From NCBI GenBank assembly GCA_017551925.1, contig JAFZKA010000060.1, positions 1 through 32,986 of the forward strand: a stretch of DNA of 32,986 nt, given 5' to 3'. Below the pieces are notes generated by a model. It was not told where the DNA came from and searched no databases. It saw nothing but the letters and a program-made list of their open reading frames with translations. The translations under genes and the position numbers were made by a program. Of this stretch, positions 15,392-22,416 are shown piece after piece (within the stretch, counting starts at the first letter, position 1; each line of letters opens with the position of its first letter). This DNA comes from Bacteroidaceae bacterium (GTDB lineage: Bacteria > Bacteroidota > Bacteroidia > Bacteroidales > Bacteroidaceae).

Positions 15392-16522
15392 ATGAAAAGA
15401 ATCCTTACAGCAGTATCATTACTGATTGCTTTGTCTGTTTCTGTTTTTGCCCAGGAACTCAACAATTTTTCAAGAGGTCGTCAACAGGTGATATCGCCTG
15501 AAATCAATGGAGAAAAAGTGACATTCCGCCTAAATGCCAATTATGCTACAATAGTTAATCTGGTAGGCAGTTGGATGGAGAATCCGTATGGCGAGGGCGT
15601 CCCAATGAGAAAAGGCCAGAACGGAGTCTGGGAGATTACCATAGATACTCCATCACCTGAGATTTACACATATAATTTTGTTGTTGACGGTGTTTCTGTA
15701 AATGATCCTCAGAACTATATGGTACAACGTGACGGAACCCGCTATCTGAATATGCTCATGGTTCCCGGTGAACGCACTGAAAACTATTTTGAGGCAAATC
15801 AGCGCGGAACCGTAACATACCGCTGGTATGACAGCAAGATATTGGGAATAAACCGCCGTCTGACCGTATATACTCCTTACGGTTATGAAACCAGCGGCAA
15901 GAAATACCCTGTTCTATATCTGCTTCACGGAGCCGGAGGTGATGAGGAGGCCTGGACATCGATGGGCCGTACTGTACAGATTCTGGACAACCTTATTGAG
16001 AAAGGTCTGGCCAAGCCAATGATTGTGGTGATGCCAAATGGTAATCCCGGACAGCAGGCTGCCCAGCCGCTGGGTTTGCCTGAAAAGCAGATTGACCGTC
16101 GTGATCCTGCCATGACCGATGCATACGTAAAGAGTCTCTGCACAGAGATTGTACCTTTTATCGAGAAGAATTTCCGCGTTATAGCCAAGCCCGAGTCACG
16201 TGCCATAGCAGGCCTTTCAATGGGTGGTGGCCATACCATTACCGCCACAAACCTGTATCCTGCCATGTTTGACTGGATATGTCCATTGTCAGCAGCCGGC
16301 AGTTCAACAGCCGAGCAGATTACAGCGCTCAAAAAAGCAGGCGTAAAACTCTATTTCCTGGCATGCGGTACAAGTGATTTTCTTTGGGAACAATCCGTAA
16401 CCCTTGACAAAACTATGACAGACTGCGGCCTGGAGCACACATTCTACAAATCAGACGGCGGTCACGTTTGGGCCAACTGGCGTTTGTATCTGAACACATT
16501 TGCGCCATTGCTCTTTAAGTAA
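15392..16522 (+). CDS. Exported CE1-type esterase, paralogue of the one at 2010
   Basis: A 376-residue alpha/beta-hydrolase with a signal peptide (1-20, VSVFA|Q), an N-terminal CBM48/E-set-like beta domain (about 30-130), and an esterase D domain (about 140-376). Catalytic residues are Ser276 in GLSMGG, likely Asp329 in CGTSD, and His358 in GGHVWANW; the oxyanion strand is YLLHGAGGDE. Family members include feruloyl and acetyl-xylan esterases and trehalose/mycolyl-type enzymes; here a hemicellulose ester is likely given xylA in the window, but this is inference. It shares the segment PFIEKN before the nucleophile with the 2010 paralogue. Compared with that protein it lacks the Gly-rich loop near residue 230 and instead has an insertion PLGLPEKQIDRRDP. 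It is first in an operon with an acetyltransferase. Confidence 0.92.
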   Translation: MKRILTAVSLLIALSVSVFAQELNNFSRGRQQVISPEINGEKVTFRLNANYATIVNLVGSWMENPYGEGVPMRKGQNGVWEITIDTPSPEIYTYNFVVDGVSVNDPQNYMVQRDGTRYLNMLMVPGERTENYFEANQRGTVTYRWYDSKILGINRRLTVYTPYGYETSGKKYPVLYLLHGAGGDEEAWTSMGRTVQILDNLIEKGLAKPMIVVMPNGNPGQQAAQPLGLPEKQIDRRDPAMTDAYVKSLCTEIVPFIEKNFRVIAKPESRAIAGLSMGGGHTITATNLYPAMFDWICPLSAAGSSTAEQITALKKAGVKLYFLACGTSDFLWEQSVTLDKTMTDCGLEHTFYKSDGGHVWANWRLYLNTFAPLLFK

Positions 16523-16553
16523 TAGTTAGGCGTTGCTAGTATCACATAGTAGT

Positions 16554-17141
16554 ATGACCAGAAAAGAAGAACTTGAACAGAACCCAGCGTTGCAGGATGA
16601 GTTGCGTCGCATGATGAGTGGCGGCCATTATGATGCCCATACTCCGGAGATGCGTGCCTGGCGCGATGAAGTCAAGAAACTGTTGCGTCGTCTGAACATC
16701 ACTGAGTATCATGAGGATACCATGGCTGCAATTACACGTGAACTTTTACCCAATTGTGCTCCCGATGTCTTTGTGGAGCCACCGTTCCATTGTGATTACG
16801 GCAATCTTATCCATGCAGGTGAGGGCGTGTTCATCAATTTTGGGTGTACCATTCTTGATGGCGGTGGCGTTTACATCGGCCGTGGAACCCTGATTGCCCC
16901 GGGAGTCCATATCTATACTGCAGAGCATCCCATAAATGCCGATGAACGTGACGTTTGGGAGAACTGCCGCCCCGTTCACATAGGTGAGCGTTGCTGGATT
17001 GGTGGCCATTCTACCATCTGTCCCGGTGTGACCATTGGTGATCGTACCGTGATAGGCGCCGGCAGCGTTGTAATCCGCGACATCCCTTCAGACTGCGTTG
17101 CGGTGGGCAATCCCTGTCGCGTGGTCAAACGCCTGAAGTGA
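16554..17141 (+). CDS. Hexapeptide-repeat O-acetyltransferase (maltose/galactoside type)
   Basis: A 195-residue acetyl-CoA-dependent sugar O-acetyltransferase of the LacA/Maa/NodL group, cytoplasmic and trimeric in known relatives. The N-terminal helical part (1-60) carries the family MMSGGHYDAHTPEM. The left-handed beta-helix follows (about 75-190) with repeats such as VYIGRGTLIAPGVHI and ICPGVTIGDRTVIGAGSVVI. The catalytic histidine is H125 in TAEHPI. The ATG at 16554 is chosen over an in-frame TTG 21 nt upstream because the family begins at this point. It lies 31 nt after the esterase stop and is probably co-transcribed. It ends four bases before the convergent FISUMP gene. Confidence 0.93.
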   Translation: MTRKEELEQNPALQDELRRMMSGGHYDAHTPEMRAWRDEVKKLLRRLNITEYHEDTMAAITRELLPNCAPDVFVEPPFHCDYGNLIHAGEGVFINFGCTILDGGGVYIGRGTLIAPGVHIYTAEHPINADERDVWENCRPVHIGERCWIGGHSTICPGVTIGDRTVIGAGSVVIRDIPSDCVAVGNPCRVVKRLK

Positions 17142-17145
17142 CGCA

Positions 17146-18336
17146 TTAGGGATAAACAGCGCGAACAGACCTTCCAAAGAAACGCTCATCTGTGTAAATG
17201 CCATTAAAATCAGCACCCATATTAAAATATGCGGCATGTGATGGGTTTTCAGTGTCAAGAAGTGTACTTGACCAATAATTACCCAGTATATTTTGATGGA
17301 ACGATTCTGTGCCATGATGACAGCCGGCTTCGGGAAGAAAAATGGATTTTCCGTTCTTATTACTGGTCATTTTGTGACCATATACGCCATTTAATACGCC
17401 CCATGTCCATGTGCAGTTTTCTTTCAGTTCCAAGAAATTATCAGCAGTAGGCATGCGCCATTTTTTACCCATGATAACACTGGCCACATCATCTTTTTTG
17501 TCCAGTACAGCCTTTTTATCTGTAAAGCCCAAATATCCATAATCATCATTGTTGCAATATTTAGTCAGGGCATTAGGGACTCCGTTACACCATTGGTATG
17601 TTCCCCATGAGTAATCTTCTTTAGGTTTTGTCTCACCCCATGCATAATAGTATCCGGAATCATAAAGTTTTTTTGCTCCGATATTTGCCGTAGCCCATTT
17701 GACTGACAAGCCTAAATCCACATATTCATATGAACCGTATTTACCGCTTGCTTCAAAGTCAGATTCGGCAAATTCAACTGGAGAAAGAACAGCCATGTAC
17801 ACATCATCAAAATAGCAATTATTGCTTGAGCTGGGATAAGATAGATTGAAAGCAAATGTTTTGATATCATCCCTAGACAGCGGGTCATCTACAGTAAAAT
17901 CTAAACTTCCGGATGTCCATTCTGTTCCAATGATCAATTCCGCGCACGTACTGACATAATCGCCAGGAGATGCATGAACATGTATTGTAGCCATTTGTAT
18001 TTCATCAGCCTTTAATCTTAATGTGAGTTTTACATGATCTCCTGCCTTAAATGTTTTGTCAGTACTAATAAATAACTGAGCATCATATGTATTCTCAGGA
18101 TTCTCATTTGTTGTAACCACAATACATTTATTGTTTTCATCAGAAGGATCATCAATTATACGCGGAGAAACATGTTCTAAACGCTGTCCTTCAACATAAT
18201 CATTAACCAGAAGAGTTACACTTTCCGATTCTAAAACATCCTCTTTATACTTGTCATATTCAGAATTATTCTGAGCATAACAGAACAGCGTAACAGCTGT
18301 GAAACAAGTCAGTAAAACAGTCCTTTTCATAATCAT
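17146..18336 (-). CDS. Exported protein: carbohydrate-binding-like + FISUMP domain
   Basis: A 396-residue exported protein of unknown role. A signal peptide covers 1-21. About 35-185 is a beta-sandwich with the look of a CBM4/9-type galactose-binding-like domain (FKAGDHVKLTLRLKA at 96-110, and CYFDDVYMAV near its end). From about 202 to 396 is a FISUMP domain (TIGR02145), shown by EYVDLGLSVKWATANIGA, YYYAWGETKPKEDYSW, KKWRMPT, WSST and the closing GRSVRAVYP. Such domains are common in large paralogous families of Bacteroidetes and Fibrobacter surface proteins, with C-type-lectin-like resemblance. No lipobox or sorting tail is visible. ATG codons at 18336 and 18330 are both possible starts. 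The stop codon lies in CCCTAATGCG, resembling the left edge of the dispersed repeat. Confidence 0.85.
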   Translation of the reverse strand: MIMKRTVLLTCFTAVTLFCYAQNNSEYDKYKEDVLESESVTLLVNDYVEGQRLEHVSPRIIDDPSDENNKCIVVTTNENPENTYDAQLFISTDKTFKAGDHVKLTLRLKADEIQMATIHVHASPGDYVSTCAELIIGTEWTSGSLDFTVDDPLSRDDIKTFAFNLSYPSSSNNCYFDDVYMAVLSPVEFAESDFEASGKYGSYEYVDLGLSVKWATANIGAKKLYDSGYYYAWGETKPKEDYSWGTYQWCNGVPNALTKYCNNDDYGYLGFTDKKAVLDKKDDVASVIMGKKWRMPTADNFLELKENCTWTWGVLNGVYGHKMTSNKNGKSIFLPEAGCHHGTESFHQNILGNYWSSTLLDTENPSHAAYFNMGADFNGIYTDERFFGRSVRAVYP

Positions 18337-18355
18337 ATCAATATTTTAGATTAAA

Positions 18356-18385
18356 CAAAAATAATGAAAAAATGTGAGAGTCAAA
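18356..18385 (-). promoter_or_regulatory. Promoter of the FISUMP gene
   Basis: On the minus strand TTTG (18385-18382), an 18-nt spacer and TATTTTTG (18363-18356) form a near-consensus Bacteroidetes promoter, 19 nt before the first ATG. This makes the gene a separate transcript from the unknown gene upstream. Confidence 0.6.
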
Positions 18386-18412
18386 CAAGTGTATCTCATT
18401 TTTTGCGGACAA

Positions 18413-19702
18413 CTATCTCAGCGGGTCCTTGAACAGGTTGTTTCTGATATATTCATGAATGTTCTTTTTTGCTTCTTCCTTTTGAGGAGAGGTCCGAGGC
18501 TCAAACCCCAGCTCATGTTTTACCAGCATCTCTTCCTCTGATGAGTAATAGTCTTTACTTTGGAGCTTGTATTGTTCCTGAATAGGCATTTTCTTGCTCA
18601 ACTGGCGTTCTGCGTCAGATACATCAAAAGCCCAATTGATCTTGGCTATTGCTTCTGGATTATATGAGTTGTTCTCTGGACTCTTGCCTAATCCAATCAA
18701 TGCATTGATCAGGATTTTCTCTTTCAACTTTCCCAGTCTTTTTTTATTGTCAGACTTGGTATCGGGCGTCTTAAAAGGTTCTGTTTTCCAACATTCGGTA
18801 ACAATAAAATCTGTTCCGACTACATTGGCTCTGGGTTGTTTGCCTCTTCCGCCTTTGTAATACTGTGTCATTGACGGATTCCATTGCAAATGAATAAGTG
18901 CATAATTAATATCTCCGGATTCTTTTACCTTGAAATCGCAATCAATGCAGTCTTGCAGTATCTTTTCATCGTGATAGTCAGAGTATCGTTCTAATTGTGT
19001 TTCCAGTGTGCTGCAACGGCCTGCGAAATGGATACCCATCCTTTCTATCCTTATTGATGTCAACTTCATGGAACTCATCTCTATCTCCAGATTTCCTTTG
19101 GCATACAGCGGATTCTTTTGCGGGTATCTGTCCGATGATTCAAAGCTGAAAACGTAGGAATCATCAGTTATATCGGTGCATTTGAAAACATAGTCGGAAT
19201 AGTTACGGCTGTATATAGGACCAAAGAGATAGATGACTCTCAGAATATCAAACATGTATCTTGCTCGGGCATCATAATGATTGTTCCACGGAGAAGGCTC
19301 CTCGGGATTTGCGTAGCTTGCGGGCAGGACATTCTTGCCATCCATTTCATATCTCAGGCTCCGTGCGTTATAGACGGGAACGAAATTCAGATACCAACCA
19401 CCGTCAAACTTGTTTGCCATCTTGTCTGAATAACCGTTAGCAAAGAAATATCCGTATTCGCGGCTCAGTTGAACCACAGAACCGTTGGCCTCCATTATCT
19501 GGGTGAGCTGTCCGTTGCCGAATGTTATAGACTCTTTAATCCTTTTCTTGAGGTTGCCAATGGCTTTGTTAATGATGGTTTTATTAGAAAGAGCTTCTAT
19601 CTGAACCTCTTCAAGAACTATTTTTTTCTCCAGGGTTTCCTGTGACAAAGCAGGGCTTATTCCGGCCATCATGACCAGAATGGAGAGAAGTATCTTTTTC
19701 AT
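18413..19702 (-). CDS. Exported protein of unknown function
   Basis: A 429-residue protein with a clear signal peptide (MKKILLSILVMMAGISPALS|Q). I do not recognise a characterised domain with confidence. The run IINKAIGNLKKRI, then a YFFANGYSDK segment, GPIYSRNYSDYVFKC, and PLYAKGNLEIEMSSM resemble the domain that follows the carboxypeptidase-regulatory-like region in some Bacteroidetes envelope proteins (DUF5686-like), but without that region or the outer-membrane barrel. No membrane helix beyond the signal is seen. The C-terminal 60 residues are charged. The start is 12 nt after the stop of the HTH-DUF805 gene, so both probably form one transcript, which suggests the HTH protein may control its own operon. 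Confidence 0.75.
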   Translation of the reverse strand: MKKILLSILVMMAGISPALSQETLEKKIVLEEVQIEALSNKTIINKAIGNLKKRIKESITFGNGQLTQIMEANGSVVQLSREYGYFFANGYSDKMANKFDGGWYLNFVPVYNARSLRYEMDGKNVLPASYANPEEPSPWNNHYDARARYMFDILRVIYLFGPIYSRNYSDYVFKCTDITDDSYVFSFESSDRYPQKNPLYAKGNLEIEMSSMKLTSIRIERMGIHFAGRCSTLETQLERYSDYHDEKILQDCIDCDFKVKESGDINYALIHLQWNPSMTQYYKGGRGKQPRANVVGTDFIVTECWKTEPFKTPDTKSDNKKRLGKLKEKILINALIGLGKSPENNSYNPEAIAKINWAFDVSDAERQLSKKMPIQEQYKLQSKDYYSSEEEMLVKHELGFEPRTSPQKEEAKKNIHEYIRNNLFKDPLR

Positions 19703-19714
19703 GTTGCTTGCCGT

Positions 19715-20746
19715 TTAACTGTTGAACTTGGAACTATTGGTGTTGTAAAGAGGATCAGGACCGTATCTGTTGGGGCCTTCGGTGCCTTTGCTGCAGTACC
19801 AGATGACGGTTGTAATGCCCAAAACAAGGAATATGACCAGGTCTATCAGAAGGATGGCCTGCCACCAATTCAAGACAAATCTGTCGGGCAGGAGGGCATG
19901 GTTTTCCAATGAGGTCTGGTACTCTGTGTACCATATCATAATCACTATGAATGCGATATGCGGCAGCAGGTATGATGTGCACCACATCCATCCGTTTCGC
20001 TCAGTATCCTGAATTCGACGGACTGACATTGCTGAATGGGACAATACCAGAAATAAAACCAATGCCAGCCATACTCTGCCTATATAATAGCCTATGTCAT
20101 TGCCCACGGTTGAGATGTTTAATGAATACACCCATCCGAATAACAGGAGTAACTGCATGATTAGGCAGAAGAGAGTGTAGTACCAGAACTCAGAGCGCGA
20201 TGCGCGTCCTCTGAACTTTACTGTACCTGTAAGACCTTTAACTACGGCCTTGCCAAATGTCATTTTGATTTGATTGTTTTGTTCCATAACGTTTTTGTTT
20301 TGGGCTTCTGATGCCAAAGGTATGGCGGCATCCTTTGGGCCCGAAACATTTTGCGTAACACAATCGTGACATTGATCCTGATACATTTTTGTTACAGTGT
20401 GGAATATGAGTGAGAACCACTCCTGGGGCAGTTTTTCACGCAAACGGCTTTTACGCATGCGTACTGCATCGTTTGAAACAGAAAAGCATTCAGCAATCAC
20501 CGATACAGAAAAACCCTCATATGATAGTACGCTCAGCATCAGATCCCAGTCAGTAAGAGAGGGGTTGACGTTGCGCAATTCCAGAAAGACGGGGTAAAAT
20601 ACCTTTTCTATCTCCTTAGTGATGAAAAGACGTTCATCAAATGACAGGCGGTTGTCTCGGCTGCGGTACAGGGTGAGAATCCTGGCGCTCTCAGTTACGC
20701 TGAACGCCTCATGGCACTCGCTGAGCAGTTGCTGCTTGTTATCCAT
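19715..20746 (-). CDS. HTH domain fused to DUF805 membrane domain
   Basis: A 343-residue protein. The N-terminal 115 residues are soluble and contain a candidate helix-turn-helix at about 64-106 (LTDWDLML to KSRLREKL). They align along their length with the C-terminal domain of the TPR protein at 4988 (shared LLxxC..AF start, KSRL, FSLxF end). A linker (about 120-160) leads to a DUF805 domain, about 165-332, with the hallmark FRGRASRSEFWYY at 178-190, four hydrophobic helices (about 191-208, 222-241, 255-273, 294-315), VRRIQDTERNGW between helices, and a typical end GTEGPNRYGPDP. The frame stays open 65 codons upstream, but that is antisense to the repeat before proS, so the ATG at 20746 is used. 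The order suggests a membrane-tethered DNA-binding protein; targets are unknown. Confidence 0.85.
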   Translation of the reverse strand: MDNKQQLLSECHEAFSVTESARILTLYRSRDNRLSFDERLFITKEIEKVFYPVFLELRNVNPSLTDWDLMLSVLSYEGFSVSVIAECFSVSNDAVRMRKSRLREKLPQEWFSLIFHTVTKMYQDQCHDCVTQNVSGPKDAAIPLASEAQNKNVMEQNNQIKMTFGKAVVKGLTGTVKFRGRASRSEFWYYTLFCLIMQLLLLFGWVYSLNISTVGNDIGYYIGRVWLALVLFLVLSHSAMSVRRIQDTERNGWMWCTSYLLPHIAFIVIMIWYTEYQTSLENHALLPDRFVLNWWQAILLIDLVIFLVLGITTVIWYCSKGTEGPNRYGPDPLYNTNSSKFNS

Positions 20747-20769
20747 ATTGGTAAAACTATTGTTTTCTG

Positions 20770-20777
20770 CAAATTTA
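20770..20777 (-). promoter_or_regulatory. -7 box of the HTH-DUF805 gene
   Basis: On the minus strand TAAATTTG, a perfect match, ends 23 nt before the ATG at 20746 and supports that start. Confidence 0.55.
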
Positions 20778-20828
20778 ATGTAAAAAAGGAGTTTTATGCT
20801 ATTTAAAGGGTATAACAGATTTATAACA

Positions 20829-20912
20829 CAATACCGATACCCCAAAAAGTTTTGTTCACTTTGGAAGTTTTTCATAATTACACAGAAAGAACCGTCCCTT
20901 TTGTGTACCTTT
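20829..20912. repeat. Dispersed repeat, long single copy upstream of proS
   Basis: The stretch is colinear with 1025-1108 at the right end of the 783-1104 element: TACCGATxCCC, then CAAAAAGTT, a CACxTTGGAA block, and the core ACACAGAAAGAACCGTCCCT ending in TTGTGTAC. It has no inverted partner here. Its right end runs straight into the proS promoter box. Confidence 0.75.
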
Positions 20913-20913
20913 G
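20906..20913 (+). promoter_or_regulatory. -7 box of proS, formed at the repeat edge
   Basis: TACCTTTG matches TAnnTTTG and ends 21 nt before the proS ATG. Its first bases belong to the repeat terminus (TTGTGTAC), so the repeat appears to contribute the promoter. No -33 TTTG is seen 19-21 nt upstream. Confidence 0.55.
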
Positions 20914-20934
20914 CACTCCGAAAAATCTTAGGAT

Positions 20935-22416
20935 ATGGCAAAAGAACTGAAAGATCTTACCAAAAGAAGCGAGAACTACTCGCAGTGGTATAATGAACTG
21001 GTAGTTAAGGCTGACCTTGCAGAGCAGGCTCCTGTGCGTGGCTGCATGGTAATCAAGCCTTACGGTTATGCAATCTGGGAAAAGATTCAGCGTACCCTTG
21101 ATGACAAGTTCAAGGAGACCGGTCACGTGAACGCATATTTCCCGCTGCTTATACCAAAGTCATATCTTAGCCGCGAGGCCGAGCATGTGGAGGGCTTTGC
21201 CAAGGAGTGCGCAGTAGTGACACACTACCGCCTCAAGAATGCTGAGGACGGCAGCGGTGTCATTGTGGATCCCGCAGCAAAGCTTGAGGAGGAGCTGATA
21301 GTACGCCCTACATCAGAGACAATCATCTGGGCAACATACAAGAACTGGATCAAGTCATACCGTGACCTGCCTATCCTGTGCAACCAGTGGGCTAACGTAA
21401 TGCGTTGGGAGATGCGTCCGCGTCTGTTCCTGCGTACCGCCGAGTTCCTGTGGCAGGAGGGTCACACCGCACACGCCACTCGTGAGGAGGCTGAGCAGGA
21501 GGCACGCCGAATGCAGCAGGTTTATGCAGACTTTGTTGAGGGTTACATGGCTGTTCCGGTAGTTCGCGGTGTCAAGTCAGAGACCGAGCGTTTTGCAGGT
21601 GCCCTTGATACCTATACCATTGAGTCAATGACTCAGGACGGTAAAGCTCTGCAGTGCGGTACATCACACTTCCTGGGTCAGAACTTTGCCAAGGCCTTTG
21701 ATGTTCAGTTCATCAACAAGGAGAACCAGTTGGAGTATGTATGGGCTACTTCATGGGGCGTATCAACACGTCTGATGGGCGCCCTTATCATGGCTCACTC
21801 TGATGACAACGGTCTGGTTCTGCCTCCAAAACTTGCACCTATACAGGTTGTAATCGTTCCTATCTATAAGAATTCCGATGACCTGGCACAGATAAGCGCC
21901 AAAGTTGACACACTGGTCGAGGCTCTGCGTAAGAAGGGCATCAGCGTTAAGTATGACGATGCTGATAACAAGCGTCCGGGATTCAAGTTTGCCGATTATG
22001 AGGTGAAGGGTGTTCCTGTTCGCGTTGCCCTGGGTATGCGTGACCTTGAGGCCGGCACATGTGAGATTATGCGCCGTGACACTCTGGAGAAGGAGACCGT
22101 TCCGTTTGAGGGTCTTGAGGATCTTATTCCCAACCTGCTTGATGAGATGCAGACCGCAATCTTTGAGAAGGCAAAGGCATGGCGTGACGCACGCATGGTT
22201 GAGGTTAACAGCTATGACGAGTTCAAGGAAAAAATTGAGGCCGGTTACTTTGTTCTGGCTCACTGGGACGGCACCGCTGAGACTGAGGCCAAGATCAAGG
22301 AGGAGACCAAAGCTACAATACGCTGTCTGCCTTTCGGCATGAAGGAGGAGCCTGGCACCGATGTTTACAGCGGTAAGCCCGCAGCGCGCCGCGTGCTCTT
22401 TGCCCGCTCGTATTAA
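20935..22416 (+). CDS. proS: Prolyl-tRNA synthetase, short (archaeal/eukaryotic-like) type
   Basis: Charges tRNA-Pro in the cytoplasm (class II synthetase). The 493-residue length and lack of an editing insertion place it in the ProS type 3 group rather than the longer E. coli type. Visible features are RPTSE (about 122-126), motif 2 [20 protein letters not shown], the substrate loop [21 protein letters not shown], and motif 3 around [15 protein letters not shown]. The anticodon-binding domain begins near [11 protein letters not shown], and a C-terminal domain with [11 protein letters not shown] ends ARSY, matching the family's Zn-type tail. Codon use is that of a highly expressed gene. The stop codon overlaps the convergent TamB-like gene by four bases. 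Confidence 0.97.
   Translation: MAKELKDLTKRSENYSQWYNELVVKADLAEQAPVRGCMVIKPYGYAIWEKIQRTLDDKFKETGHVNAYFPLLIPKSYLSREAEHVEGFAKECAVVTHYRLKNAEDGSGVIVDPAAKLEEELIVRPTSETIIWATYKNWIKSYRDLPILCNQWANVMRWEMRPRLFLRTAEFLWQEGHTAHATREEAEQEARRMQQVYADFVEGYMAVPVVRGVKSETERFAGALDTYTIESMTQDGKALQCGTSHFLGQNFAKAFDVQFINKENQLEYVWATSWGVSTRLMGALIMAHSDDNGLVLPPKLAPIQVVIVPIYKNSDDLAQISAKVDTLVEALRKKGISVKYDDADNKRPGFKFADYEVKGVPVRVALGMRDLEAGTCEIMRRDTLEKETVPFEGLEDLIPNLLDEMQTAIFEKAKAWRDARMVEVNSYDEFKEKIEAGYFVLAHWDGTAETEAKIKEETKATIRCLPFGMKEEPGTDVYSGKPAARRVLFARSY

Noticed and set aside
15925-16332. 135-aa minus-strand frame
   Set aside because: Antisense to the esterase with its catalytic motifs; low complexity.
20747-20941. 65-codon upstream extension of the HTH-DUF805 protein
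   Set aside because: Reads through the dispersed repeat and the proS promoter; a -7 box just before 20746 supports the shorter start.
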